From Ferrimicrobium sp. (lineage in GTDB: Bacteria; Actinomycetota; Acidimicrobiia; Acidimicrobiales; Acidimicrobiaceae), in NCBI RefSeq assembly GCF_027364955.1, contig NZ_DAHXOI010000001.1, positions 124,001 through 188,000 of the forward strand: a stretch of DNA of 64,000 bases. The letters are read 5' to 3'. A program made the position numbers and the translations under genes. Of the stretch, positions 18,105 to 27,738 are shown one piece after another (within the stretch, counting starts at the first letter, position 1; each line of letters opens with the position of its first letter). The notes under the pieces are model-generated. The model saw only the letters and a program-made list of their open reading frames with translations. It searched no databases and was not told where the DNA came from.

Positions 18105-18496
18105 CCATGCCTCCCTCTCTTGGATTCACGATAGCACTCCGAATGAGGGGTGGCAAGGCAGTGCTGGGCGCAGTTGCTCCGAGGTTTCGCTAGCAGGAAG
18201 ATTCCAAGGTCATTGATGCTATATCGACTTTGCTGACCAAAGGCACCCCGAGCCAGGTTTGGATCCGAGAAGTCCGACGCAGTGTCTGAGCCACCCCCCA
18301 TACTGATACTTCCCCGGCGAGTTGGCTTGTTCTCGATTGTCGCCGGAAGGCTAACCAGAGACAAAGGGTCACGCTGATGGATGTGATGCGCCCAAAGAAG
18401 AACCCAAGAACAATCCAGGGTTATTCAATACGCCCGTTAAGGGCAGAGTCGTCCAGTCGTTCAGTCATCCTTTGAAGGTACCGGGCTTCCAAAGAT
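18105..18496. other. 392-bp stretch without a convincing gene
   Basis: A minus-strand frame at 18002-18364 overlaps the csrA-like remnant and has no recognisable domain. I see no promoter or RNA of note. It separates two decayed genes and may be decayed itself. Confidence 0.4.
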
Positions 18497-18880
18497 TTGG
18501 TGAAGGCCACTGTCATTTGCACCAAGACGAACTCAATCACCTTTGAGGTGACCGCTGGGGCCAAGTATGCCCAGAAGCTTATCTACGGCAGTCGCGAGTC
18601 GCGCAAACTCTATGCATCTGCCCGCAACACCATCGAGGGCTTCAACGGGTATGTGAAAGGCTCAGATCATGGAGCACTCGGTGATCCAGGGCGGAGGCGG
18701 GCAGCAGGATTGACCAATCAGTTCCTGTTTACCACCCTCATCTTGGCGGCCTCAAACATTCGAAAGATCATGAGTTTCATAAGAACGAAGGTCGATGCAA
18801 CACTTCGGAGCCGCAAGCCACGACGGCGCGATTGCCGGAGTGATGTGATCGCTATCAAGGAAACTCCGCCTAGCACGTAG
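18497..18880 (+). pseudogene. C-terminal remnant of a transposase
   Basis: About 127 codons. ASARNTIEGFNGYVKGSDHG followed by DPGRRRAAGLTNQF and AASNIRKI is the C-terminal end of a DDE-type transposase common in actinobacteria, with the last catalytic Glu probably in NTIEGFNG. The N-terminal DD part is missing, since the frame upstream is closed and shows no similarity. The element is dead unless helped in trans. It lies 200 bp from tRNA-Gln. Confidence 0.7.
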
Positions 18881-19039
18881 TTCCTCTTCTCCGTAAGTCT
18901 CGGCAATGACAAGTCCCTCATCGATCACGCGCTCGGTGAGAGACGTTCTTGTTTTTAGGCCAGAGTTTCACTCCAACTCATCGCAATGGTGGAAACTCGG
19001 CCTTCAGGGAGCAGACTTTTCCCGCGAGGGGGCACTTTT

Positions 19040-19082
19040 GGCGGTTTCGCAAACATGGATGGGACAGTTTCGCAAACCGCCC
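19040..19082. repeat. Repeat cluster GTTTCGCAAAC near tRNA-Gln
   Basis: GTTTCGCAAAC occurs at 19044-19054 and 19068-19078; the outer GGCGGTTT / AAACCGCC forms an inverted repeat. AGTTTCGCAAACCGCCC at 19066-19082 recurs in inverted orientation at 13528-13544 with one mismatch. This may be an insertion-sequence end or an island boundary. Confidence 0.55.
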
Positions 19083-19086
19083 AAAG

Positions 19087-19158
19087 CTCGGGGGGGAGGA
19101 CTCGAACCCCCAATGGCAGAGCCAGAATCTGCAGTGTTGCCAATTACACCACCCCCGA
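19087..19158 (-). tRNA. tRNA-Gln (CUG)
   Basis: Cloverleaf seen by eye: acceptor TCGGGGG / CCCCCGA, anticodon stem GCAGA / TCTGC with loop TTCTGGC (anticodon CTG), T-arm GGGGG-TTCGAGT-CCTCC. The CCA end is not encoded. It lies immediately downstream of gltX in the opposite sense of position but on the same strand, 88 bp from the gltX stop. Confidence 0.93.
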
Positions 19159-19246
19159 AGGTTCCTCTGATCCTAGCAGTTGTTACCCAGCTCACCGTCC
19201 AGTCTGGGTCGGTTCATCGGAGAGAACGGACTCTTCTTTCTCATTT

Positions 19247-20647
19247 CTAGGGGTGTGAATTCGCTGCAGTCTGAGCAAGCGCATTGATTCTGGCAACACA
19301 TTCGTTCTGTCCAAGAATCGCCATGGAGCTAAAGAGAGGAGGGCCAACAGGAGCACCGGTTACGGCGAGACGGATGGGTGCCTGCAGCTTACGAAGATTG
19401 GTGCCAAGGCTGTCGGCACAGGCTCGTAGACAGGTCTCGATTTCGCCTGCAGTGAAGTCTTTTAGATCCAGTAGTGTCGCGCTGGCCTGGGTGAGGTAAC
19501 TGAGGTCGTCGGCGCGTAGCTTCCCAACGAGCTCTACGTAATCTGGGGCAAAAGTGAAGAGAAACCCAATCATCTTGGGCAGCTCGGAGAGCGTACCGAT
19601 TCGCGTCTGGACTTCAGGTGCGATACGGGCAAAGCGTTCTTCTCCATCTGGATGCATGGTGATGAGCGCTGCAACAAATGGACGGGCAACTGTTGCGAAG
19701 GATGCCATGGGGAGGGAGGCAAGGTAGGACTTGTTGAAGTGTAGCAAGCGTTGTTCGTCAAAGAAGGCGGGTGAATGGCCTACACGGTCGAGTGAAAAGG
19801 CTTGAACGAGTTCCGCCAGGGTAAAGAACTCACGATCATCCCCTGGATTCCAGCCGAGCAGTGCGAGGTAGTTGATCATCGGCTCAGGCAGGTAGCCGAG
19901 CTGTCGGTAGTCTTCGACCGCTACGCGATCGCGACGTTTCGAGAGTTTGCGACGTTGCTCGTTGACGAGAACGGGAAGATGGCCGAATTGAGGGATAGGG
20001 GCGCCTAAGGCCTGGTGAATGAGGACTGCCTTGGGTGTGGTGGGCAGGTGTTCTTCCGCGCGTAAAACTGTCGTAATGGCGAAGTCAATATCATCGATGA
20101 CGTTCGCCAAGACATAGAGTGGAGCAAGTGAGGACTTCAAGATAATGAAGTCCTCGATGGATCCTCTCGGGAAAGTGACCTCACCACGAATCAGATCGGA
20201 GACGATCACCTCGGCGTCGGGAACGCGAAAGCGCAGTGCTCTGCCGGGACCCTGCTCGAGCCCGCGATCGCGACAGAAGCCGTCGTAACCAGGCGGCGTT
20301 CCGGGCGCTTTCCGAGCTTCAACTGCATCACGTGTGCAGTCGCACCAGTATGCGTGACCGCTCTTTAGGAGGTCGAAGGCGACTGATTGGTAGTGTTCGA
20401 TCCTGCTCGATTGACGAATTGGACCTTCGTCCCAGTCAAGGCTAAGCCACTGGATGGCGCGATAGATCCCGTCAACCCATTCCTCGCGGTTTCGTTCAGT
20501 ATCAGTGTCGTCAATCCTCAGTAGTAGCGATCCATGTGTTTGGCGCGCGACGAGCCAGTTGTAGAGAATTGTTCGAGCACTTCCAACATGGAAGAAGCCG
20601 GTCGGCGATGGAGCGAACCGAACCTTCTCTGGGCGGGACGGATGCAA
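19247..20647 (-). CDS. gltX: Glutamyl-tRNA synthetase
   Basis: Charges tRNA-Glu, and in organisms without GlnRS also mischarges tRNA-Gln for the GatCAB amidotransferase. 466 residues. Class I signatures: HVGSART (HIGH box) near residue 20 and KLSKR (KMSKS box) near 245; the CDC...C cysteines around residue 100-125 are the zinc-binding insert. Start is TTG at 20647 with AAGGAGG five bases upstream, a clear ribosome site. It lies next to tRNA-Gln, which fits the indirect route to Gln-tRNA. Confidence 0.95.
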   Translation of the reverse strand: MHPSRPEKVRFAPSPTGFFHVGSARTILYNWLVARQTHGSLLLRIDDTDTERNREEWVDGIYRAIQWLSLDWDEGPIRQSSRIEHYQSVAFDLLKSGHAYWCDCTRDAVEARKAPGTPPGYDGFCRDRGLEQGPGRALRFRVPDAEVIVSDLIRGEVTFPRGSIEDFIILKSSLAPLYVLANVIDDIDFAITTVLRAEEHLPTTPKAVLIHQALGAPIPQFGHLPVLVNEQRRKLSKRRDRVAVEDYRQLGYLPEPMINYLALLGWNPGDDREFFTLAELVQAFSLDRVGHSPAFFDEQRLLHFNKSYLASLPMASFATVARPFVAALITMHPDGEERFARIAPEVQTRIGTLSELPKMIGFLFTFAPDYVELVGKLRADDLSYLTQASATLLDLKDFTAGEIETCLRACADSLGTNLRKLQAPIRLAVTGAPVGPPLFSSMAILGQNECVARINALAQTAANSHP

Positions 20648-20718
20648 CAGCTCCTCCTTTGGGCTTTGGGTCAGACGATCATCCTAGCCTCGCCCTACAG
20701 AGGAGGTGCTTGTCGACA

Positions 20719-21573
20719 CTAGTTGTACTGGTAAAACCCACGTCCTGCTTTACGCCCCAGCAACCCAGCTTCGCACATGCGTGATAGGAGTGGCGGTGGA
20801 GCATACAGTGGCTCTTTGAACTCTTCATAGAGAGACTCCGCAACTGCCATGGTGGTATCGAGGCCGATGAGGTCGGCGAGTGCAAGGGGTCCCATTGGAT
20901 GAGCACAGCCGTCCACCATACCAGTATCGATGTCCTCGGCGGTAGCAAAACCGGATTCGAACATTCGCACCGCAGAGAGCAAGTAAGGGATGAGCAGTGC
21001 ATTTACAATGAAGCCGGCGCGGTCTTTGGACTTGATCACATGTTTGCCCAGTTGCCCGGCTGCGAATTCGTTGGCCTGCTGTTCCACTTTGGCGTTGGTC
21101 ATCAATGAAGTGACGACCTCGACAAGAGGCATGACTGGTACCGGATTGAAGAAATGAATGCCAACCACCTGCTCGGGACGCCCTGTCGCCATCGCCAGTT
21201 TCATGATCGGGATTGACGAGGTGTTGGAGGCGAGGACGGCGGTAGGATCCTCTACGATGGTGTCGATACGTTTGAAGACGGCGAGTTTGGTGGTCTCATC
21301 TTCGATCACCGCCTCGATCACGAGTTCCCTGTCGCCTAGCTGTTCCATGTCCGTGGTCACCAAGACGTGGCTGAGTGCCTCCTCTCGACTCTTTTCGTCG
21401 AGTTTTCCAGAGCGGACGCCACGATCGAGGGACTTCGTGATCCGAGCCAATCCTGCCTGCGCGGCACCAGCGTCAGCCTCGATGACGATCACATCAATGC
21501 CCCGTCGGGACGCAACCTCTGCAATGCCTGATCCCATCAGACCTGCTCCAATGACACCGAGTCGCTGAATCAT
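20719..21573 (-). CDS. 3-Hydroxybutyryl-CoA dehydrogenase
   Basis: NAD-dependent oxidation or reduction at the 3-hydroxyacyl-CoA step of beta-oxidation or butyryl-CoA metabolism. 284 residues, the usual length of the monofunctional Hbd/FadB2 type. N-terminal GVIGAGLMGSGIAEV is the NAD site, HFFNPVPVMPLVEVV contains the catalytic His, and DRAGFIVNALLIPYL and GLLGRKAGRGFYQY close the C-terminal domain. The start overlaps the acyl-CoA dehydrogenase stop by one base, so the two are cotranslated. Confidence 0.94.
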   Translation of the reverse strand: MIQRLGVIGAGLMGSGIAEVASRRGIDVIVIEADAGAAQAGLARITKSLDRGVRSGKLDEKSREEALSHVLVTTDMEQLGDRELVIEAVIEDETTKLAVFKRIDTIVEDPTAVLASNTSSIPIMKLAMATGRPEQVVGIHFFNPVPVMPLVEVVTSLMTNAKVEQQANEFAAGQLGKHVIKSKDRAGFIVNALLIPYLLSAVRMFESGFATAEDIDTGMVDGCAHPMGPLALADLIGLDTTMAVAESLYEEFKEPLYAPPPLLSRMCEAGLLGRKAGRGFYQYN

Positions 21574-22736
21574 TACTTACCTCCTAGGACTTGGCGAGCG
21601 ATGACGATGCGTTGGACCTGGTTGGTTCCCTCATAGATCTGGGTGATCTTGGCGTCGCGCATCATCCTCTCGAGTGGAAAGTCTTTGGTATAGCCGTAGC
21701 CGCCAAGGAGCTGGAGGGCGTCGATGGTGGTGGACATGGCCACATCCGAAGCGAACATCTTGGCCATTGCCCCGTACTTGGTCAACTGCCCATCGGGGTC
21801 GTTGTCGATGAGCTGACACGCCTGATAGACCAGCCCCCGTGCCGCTTCGACCCGCGTTGCCATATCGGCGAGCATGAATTGAATGCCTTGATTATCCGCG
21901 ATCGCCCGTCCGAATTGCTGTCGGTTTTTGATGTAGTCAGCTGCATAGTCAATAGCCCCTGTGGCGATCCCGACGGCCTGAGCGCCGATCGTTGGCCGTG
22001 ATCGATCCAACGTGCCCATCGCGATGTAGAAGCCCTGTCCCTCTTCCCCGATACGATTCGCAACTGGTACGCGCACCTCGTCGAAGGTTATCTCACCGGT
22101 GGGGGAACCTCGGACGCCGAGCTTCTTCTCAAGTTTGGCCACCTTGACGCCCCAATCGGCCTCAACGAGGAAGGCGGTAATGCCTCGATGGCCGGCCTTT
22201 GGATCAGTCTTTGCGAAGACAGTATACGTATCGGAGATGCCCGCGTTGGTGATCCAGTACTTGGTACCAGTCAAGACGTAGTCGTCGCCATCGCGTACGG
22301 CCCTTGTCGTCATCGCGGCCACGTCGCTGCCTGCATCCGGTTCTGAGAGGCAATAGGAGGCCTGGGCATCTCCGGAGGCGACTCGCGGCAGATATTTGCG
22401 TTTGAGCTCCTCTGATCCCCAGTAGATCACCGGCGTCATCCCCAACTTGGAGATCAGCATCGTGAGTGATGTTGACGCACAGACGCGAGCGAGTTCCTCA
22501 ACCATGATGGCGTTGGTGATGCCGTCCGCTCCTGCCCCCCCGTAGGCCTCAGGGATGCCGAGGGCAGGTAACTCCATCTCTTTGCATGCCTCAAAGCTCT
22601 TCCATGGAAAGCTTGCGGACTCGTCGACCTCTTGCGCGTGAGGCGCGATGCGGTTCTCGGCAAAGGATCGGAGGACCGAGCGAAATTGTTTGTGCTCCTC
22701 ATTGAGTGCAAAGTTAGTCATTCCTCCATTGTGCAC
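21573..22736 (-). CDS. Acyl-CoA dehydrogenase
   Basis: FAD enzyme that introduces the alpha-beta double bond of acyl-CoA. 387 residues. YCLSEPDAGSDVAAMTTRAV and the C-terminal GGYGYTKDFPLERMMRDAKI and QIYEGTNQVQRIVIARQ are classical; the catalytic Glu lies in IYEGTNQ. First gene of the pair with the hydroxyacyl-CoA dehydrogenase. The start at 22736 follows GAGGG; an ATG at 22721 is an alternative. Chain-length preference is unknown. Confidence 0.93.
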   Translation of the reverse strand: MHNGGMTNFALNEEHKQFRSVLRSFAENRIAPHAQEVDESASFPWKSFEACKEMELPALGIPEAYGGAGADGITNAIMVEELARVCASTSLTMLISKLGMTPVIYWGSEELKRKYLPRVASGDAQASYCLSEPDAGSDVAAMTTRAVRDGDDYVLTGTKYWITNAGISDTYTVFAKTDPKAGHRGITAFLVEADWGVKVAKLEKKLGVRGSPTGEITFDEVRVPVANRIGEEGQGFYIAMGTLDRSRPTIGAQAVGIATGAIDYAADYIKNRQQFGRAIADNQGIQFMLADMATRVEAARGLVYQACQLIDNDPDGQLTKYGAMAKMFASDVAMSTTIDALQLLGGYGYTKDFPLERMMRDAKITQIYEGTNQVQRIVIARQVLGGK

Positions 22737-22869
22737 CCTCGCGACAACTTCTGCCAGTTTTGAGACGACGCCTTAGGTTCGAGCGAACGACGCCGATAAA
22801 AAATGTACGCAAGAAGTTTCGTGTGTCCTATGGTGTTTTAGATGGTGTGCGCTGCCGAGGGGCTGAGGT

Positions 22870-25800
22870 ATGGAGGTAAATTCAGAGTCCGGTTCAGATC
22901 TGATAGCAGCGTGCCAGAGTTCTGAGGGGTCAAGGTTGGAGACTCGCAGAGTTCCCGGAAGAGTGATTAAGGCGTTGCGACAGCTCCTGCCCAAGCTTCG
23001 CGAACTCCTCGAGGCTGACCTCGGAAGTTTTCATGAGCGTGACGCCTCGGAGGTAGATCGGATTGCTCAGCTGATCACTGAGGAGTTCATCCGGCTCTTC
23101 TCCGAGCATCGCATCGACTACGAGGTGATTGCTCGCATTGGCGATGTACATCTCCGTATGAATATCCGCCCAACATGGATTGATCTCATCTACTCGCTGT
23201 ATCGTACCGACTTGGCTGGAGTCCTCGACGAGTCGGAGCAGACACTGCTTTTGCTGCACGAGAAGGAACTCCTTGCGTGCACCAGCGAGGCGAGTATGCG
23301 CCTTTGGAGTGCCCGCGAGGCGCTCCAACAGACCATCGTTGAGGTGGCGAATCTGTTTGATCGGTATGTGCAGATGCCGGAGTCATTGCTAATAGAACAG
23401 CTGGTGGAGATGGTGCAGCGGGCCACGCAGGCGCCACTGGTCTATTTTGCCACCGTGCTCGGCACTCCAGCGACGGGGCTCGACGAAAAGATCTCCATTG
23501 TGGCAGCGGTTGGCGATGGGCGCGAGTATGTAGCCGATCTTGATTTCCGAACCGATCCAAATGACCTACGGGGCCAGGGTCCTGTGGGTATCGCTTTGCG
23601 CACTGGCGACGTCAGCTTGAGCTCTCGCGACGTCGAGAGTCGTTTTGAGCCTTGGATCGACAAACTGAAACGCTACGAGCTAGGCTCCGCCATTGTCGTG
23701 CCCTTCCCGCTCTCGTTGAACAGAAGTGCCGCTCTGGCTTTGTACCGGAGAGAGTCAGATCCGATGCCCGTCGATATCGAGGACATGATGGGTGCCCTTG
23801 GATCGGAGCTGGGTCGCCTTTTTGAGGCAAGAACCGCTTTCGCTCATGGACGGTTGCTCGATCGCATCATGGACGCCAAGATTGCCTTGCAACTGTCCAT
23901 GACGACCGATTGGGTAATGGCGATGGGGGAGGTTGCCCAAAGTATCGTGGGGGAGACCTCGATTAGCCAGGCTGCTCTTCTCTGCTTGGATACACAATCG
24001 GGTTTGCTGCGTTGCGCGGGAGTTTGGGGTGAACTCAGTGACTCTGCCCGCGATGAGCTTCTTACTCTTGAGATATCGGTATCCGACGAGACCGGCCCGC
24101 CTGGTCCCTCTGTCACGTGTTTTCGGTCACAGCGCGAGATCGTGACTAACGGCCTGATCGGCCGTTCCCAAAGTTACGAGCTCAACGAGATGGCGGCCCT
24201 GTTGGCTCATGGCAGTGCTGTGCTGCGGCTTCCAATCGTGATGAGTGGTCGGAGTCAAGGTGTGATCATCTTTGCTATCGATGATCAGGCGGATCAGGGT
24301 ATTGGTGAAGATGTCGTGCACTCGATCGACGAGCTGATTCGACAAGCCATCGCTCGGGTGGAACACAATCGTTCTGAGTGGGAGAACCGTTGGCTCAATA
24401 ACCTGACCCTGACCGTCCTCCAGAGCGCCTCGATTATGGTATCTGCTCGCACGGAGGTCGAGCTTTTGCAGTCCTTCTGTGACGTGTTGGTGACCGAGAG
24501 TGTCTTTACCTCCTCGTGGGTCGCCGTCCCGAACCCAGACATGAATCGACTTGTCCCTTTGGCCAGCGCAGGACGTGGAGCTGAGGAGGTCGGCGCTCTC
24601 ATGGTGCCACTGGATCTCGTCGGTGACGGCGGACCGTTGGCGTTGCGTGCAATCCGGAGTGATGCGGTCGTATGGAACCAAGATGAACTCGGTGATGTCA
24701 CGGTAAGCCCGTGGATCGACTTTCTCCGAACCTTTGGTTGGAATTGTGGGGTGTCGCTCCCCATCCATCGCGATGGCAAAGTTTTTGCCGCTATCACGGT
24801 CATGTCGCAGGTCACCAACACTGTCACTCCCGCAGTGCTCTCACTGCTTGAGACGGTGGTCAAGATGATTGAGCAAGGGATCGCTGATTTGAACCTCAAG
24901 CAGGCACTTGAACGGGAGCGAAACGTCCAACGCATCGCGGCACGAACCGACATGCTCACCGGCCTGGATAACCGGCTCGCATTCGAGGAAAAAGTTCGCC
25001 ATCTACTAGTTGCAGGTCGAGAGGTCGCCATTGGGATCCTTGATCTCGATGGTTTCAAAGAGTTGAATGATACAGCGGGGCACTGGGCTGGCGACAAGTT
25101 TTTGGAAGCGCTCGGTGCAGGTTTACGGTCACTCATCACTGGTGACGACTTTGTCTCTCGCCTTGGCGGTGATGAGTTTGGTTTCTGCGTCGCCGATGCT
25201 GAGTTACACACCGTCGATGATCTTGTAGAACGAGTCATGGGGCTCGTAACGACCACGGGTGAGAAATTCCGCATCACCGGATCGTTGGGATGGGCGATGT
25301 CGGTGACGGATGGACGCGACTATCCAAGCTTGCTTGCTCATGCAGATGAAGCCCTTTATGCGGCAAAGGGGGCCGGTAAGGCACGTTCCTATCTTTTTGG
25401 AGGCATGGTGGCACGTTCGATCGCGCTACGCCGCCAGGTCCGTGATCGGCTTCCTGCTGCTATTGAGAGTGGCGAGCTATATTTTTTGCTGCAACCCAAA
25501 GTCAACGGTACGACCGGCTTGATCAACGGTGTCGAGCTATTGATGCGCTGGGACGGAGTGCCACTCGAATCGGTGCTGAAGGAGGTGAAGAGCGATCCAG
25601 TATTGGCACGTATGCTTGGCAATCATGCGATTCAAGCTGCCCTCGCTACGCATCACCGGCTTGCGGCCGCTGGATACCCCGATCTCAACGTATCACTTAA
25701 TGTGACCCCGTCGCACTTCCTCTCCAGGCAATTCCCCCAGGATGTAGCGCTCTTTGCGGCCGAGGAGCCATGGCACTTCACGGTTGAGATCACTGAAGAT

Positions 25801-26472
25801 GTCGCACTTGACGACTTAGCGGCTGCGCGTTCCACCATCGGTATGCTGCACTCAGTGGGTGTTGCGGTCTCCGTTGACGATTTCGGGACTGGTTACGCTT
25901 CGCTGAGCAATGTCGCCCTACTCGATGTTGATGAACTCAAGATCGATCGGTCCTTCATCTCGCGTTTTGGCATGGATGTCAACTCATTTGCGATCGTGAG
26001 CTCACTGAGTTTTCTCGCGAGAATAGCGGGAATCCGTGTTGTCGCAGAGGGTGTCGAGACGATTGATGAACTGTCACGCTGGATTCATTTGGGTGGCCAG
26101 TTGGTGCAGGGGTACCTCTATTCGCGCCCCGCTGACTTTGAAGCACTGCTTGTCGTTCTCAGTCGAGGCGAGTTGCTACACTTCCCCGGACGGGTCTTCG
26201 CTGTCGAGGATTTTCTCTTGCTCAATGATGCCTTGGTGGTTGAGCACCTCGATCAACGGCGTGAGGAGTCTTCCCAGGTCTGTGCCTTTTTCGATTGGTT
26301 CGCTATGCGCAGCGGTCGTTGGGGAGAGCTTGCGAGCTTTGCCACGTCGGCGGCAATGCATGAACAGCTTCACCGTCCTTCCGGAGTCGACGAGAGTTAC
26401 CATGCCTTGGCCTCATACTGGGTCAGCCATGTCAAGGCCCTTCGTGATGACATCGCGAACTGTCTGCGTTGA
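22870..26472 (+). CDS. Globin-coupled GAF-GGDEF-EAL protein (cyclic-di-GMP turnover)
   Basis: 1200 residues, no membrane segment. Residues ~30-160 resemble a globin-coupled sensor: IARIGDVHLRMNIRPTW, with His94 in the position of the haem ligand (His98 in E. coli DosC). Residues ~175-690 hold two or three GAF-like sensor domains. The GGDEF domain at ~690-850 has an intact RLGGDEFGF, so it should make c-di-GMP. The EAL domain follows with ELLMRW (for EALLRW), EITED, VDDFGTGY, LKIDRSF and AEGVET intact, so phosphodiesterase activity is likely. About 100 C-terminal residues are unassigned. Divergent from the acyl-CoA dehydrogenase. Likely senses oxygen or another gas. Confidence 0.92.
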   Translation: MEVNSESGSDLIAACQSSEGSRLETRRVPGRVIKALRQLLPKLRELLEADLGSFHERDASEVDRIAQLITEEFIRLFSEHRIDYEVIARIGDVHLRMNIRPTWIDLIYSLYRTDLAGVLDESEQTLLLLHEKELLACTSEASMRLWSAREALQQTIVEVANLFDRYVQMPESLLIEQLVEMVQRATQAPLVYFATVLGTPATGLDEKISIVAAVGDGREYVADLDFRTDPNDLRGQGPVGIALRTGDVSLSSRDVESRFEPWIDKLKRYELGSAIVVPFPLSLNRSAALALYRRESDPMPVDIEDMMGALGSELGRLFEARTAFAHGRLLDRIMDAKIALQLSMTTDWVMAMGEVAQSIVGETSISQAALLCLDTQSGLLRCAGVWGELSDSARDELLTLEISVSDETGPPGPSVTCFRSQREIVTNGLIGRSQSYELNEMAALLAHGSAVLRLPIVMSGRSQGVIIFAIDDQADQGIGEDVVHSIDELIRQAIARVEHNRSEWENRWLNNLTLTVLQSASIMVSARTEVELLQSFCDVLVTESVFTSSWVAVPNPDMNRLVPLASAGRGAEEVGALMVPLDLVGDGGPLALRAIRSDAVVWNQDELGDVTVSPWIDFLRTFGWNCGVSLPIHRDGKVFAAITVMSQVTNTVTPAVLSLLETVVKMIEQGIADLNLKQALERERNVQRIAARTDMLTGLDNRLAFEEKVRHLLVAGREVAIGILDLDGFKELNDTAGHWAGDKFLEALGAGLRSLITGDDFVSRLGGDEFGFCVADAELHTVDDLVERVMGLVTTTGEKFRITGSLGWAMSVTDGRDYPSLLAHADEALYAAKGAGKARSYLFGGMVARSIALRRQVRDRLPAAIESGELYFLLQPKVNGTTGLINGVELLMRWDGVPLESVLKEVKSDPVLARMLGNHAIQAALATHHRLAAAGYPDLNVSLNVTPSHFLSRQFPQDVALFAAEEPWHFTVEITEDVALDDLAAARSTIGMLHSVGVAVSVDDFGTGYASLSNVALLDVDELKIDRSFISRFGMDVNSFAIVSSLSFLARIAGIRVVAEGVETIDELSRWIHLGGQLVQGYLYSRPADFEALLVVLSRGELLHFPGRVFAVEDFLLLNDALVVEHLDQRREESSQVCAFFDWFAMRSGRWGELASFATSAAMHEQLHRPSGVDESYHALASYWVSHVKALRDDIANCLR

Positions 26473-26550
26473 GCTACGACCCGTGATTTGATCCGGGTGC
26501 TCTGCTGGAGCACCCGCGCTTTGCTAGGCTGACTGCCAGGAGGGCGATTG

Positions 26551-27738
26551 ATGATGACGGATGAGCAAGAGGTACGCCAAGCGACGCTTCGGCTTCTCGA
26601 GGAGGTCGATTTCGAGAGGGTCGGGGGGATCGCATTCCGTGGTGAACAATACGATCGCGGTCTCGCCTTTGTACATCATCCGGTTGGTCTCGGTGGCCTT
26701 GCAGCGAGTCCCGCCCTGCAAGGGGTGATCGATGAGCTGCTGGCGAATGCGAATATCCCTCCCGCCTTTGCGAGTAACCCAATCGGCGTGGGAATGGGAG
26801 CTCCGACGGTGATGACCTATGGATCTGTCGATCTTAGGCAACGGTTGCTACGCCCGCTCTTTACTGGTGAAGAGATTTGGTGTCAGCTCTTCTCTGAGCC
26901 TGGAGCTGGGTCAGACGTCGCTTCCCTGGCGACGAGGGCGATTCGTGATGGGGATGAATGGATCCTGAACGGACAGAAAGTATGGACTACCCTCGCTCAT
27001 GTTGCTCGTTGGGGAATGCTTGTCGCACGGAGCGATCCCGGAGCACCCAAGCACCGAGGGCTGACCTATTTTGTTTTGGATATGCGCGCAGTGGGTGTTG
27101 AGGTACGGCCATTACGACAGATCACCGGTGAGGCAGAGTTCAACGAGGTGTACCTCACGGATGTGCATATCCCCGACACGATGCGCCTTGGTGATATAGG
27201 CAAGGGGTGGTCGGTCGCGATCACCACCTTGATGAGCGAGCGAGCCTCGATCGGTGGTGTGGTAATGCCGAGAAGTAGTGGGGCTATCGCAGAGGCGATC
27301 GGAGCTTTTCGCACCATGGGGAGTCCGAGCAGCGGGCTCGATCAGTTGATGCAACTATGGTGCAGCGCAGAGGCCCTCCGGTTGACCTCCTTGCGGGCCG
27401 CCGCGCAGCGACAACAGGGTAATCCGGGTCCTGAAGGGTCGGTGGTGAAGCTCGCAAATGCTGAGCTCAACCAGAAAATCTACGAATATTGCATAGATAT
27501 CCAGCAAGACGCCTCGCTGTTGTATCCGGACTACACCATGCGACGCCCTGAGTTTGCGGGTGTGCATGGTGACACCTCCTCGCGGACGATGACACAGGCA
27601 TTTTTGCGATCCCGCGCCAATACGATCGAAGGTGGCACCTCGGAGGTGATGCGAAATATCTTGGGTGAACGCGTGCTTGGGCTGCCTGGTGAACCACGTT
27701 CCGACAAGGAGTTGCCATGGTCGCAGATTCCAGGATAA
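26551..27738 (+). CDS. Acyl-CoA dehydrogenase
   Basis: 395 residues. SEPGAGSDVASLATRAI, the FAD site WILNGQKVWTTLAHVA and the C-terminal RANTIEGGTSEVMRNILGER are typical of the actinobacterial FadE family that acts on longer or branched (including steroid side-chain) acyl-CoA. ATG at 26551 lies seven bases after AGGAGG; TTG at 26548 is possible. Read downstream of the c-di-GMP gene with an 80-bp gap, and apparently alone. Confidence 0.92.
   Translation: MMTDEQEVRQATLRLLEEVDFERVGGIAFRGEQYDRGLAFVHHPVGLGGLAASPALQGVIDELLANANIPPAFASNPIGVGMGAPTVMTYGSVDLRQRLLRPLFTGEEIWCQLFSEPGAGSDVASLATRAIRDGDEWILNGQKVWTTLAHVARWGMLVARSDPGAPKHRGLTYFVLDMRAVGVEVRPLRQITGEAEFNEVYLTDVHIPDTMRLGDIGKGWSVAITTLMSERASIGGVVMPRSSGAIAEAIGAFRTMGSPSSGLDQLMQLWCSAEALRLTSLRAAAQRQQGNPGPEGSVVKLANAELNQKIYEYCIDIQQDASLLYPDYTMRRPEFAGVHGDTSSRTMTQAFLRSRANTIEGGTSEVMRNILGERVLGLPGEPRSDKELPWSQIPG

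Noticed and set aside
18002-18364. 120-codon minus-strand frame as a gene
   Set aside because: It overlaps the csrA-like remnant in a wrong register and shows no domain.
24294-25277. 327-codon open frame on the minus strand
   Set aside because: Antisense to the GGDEF part of the c-di-GMP gene; Ser/Arg-rich low-complexity translation.
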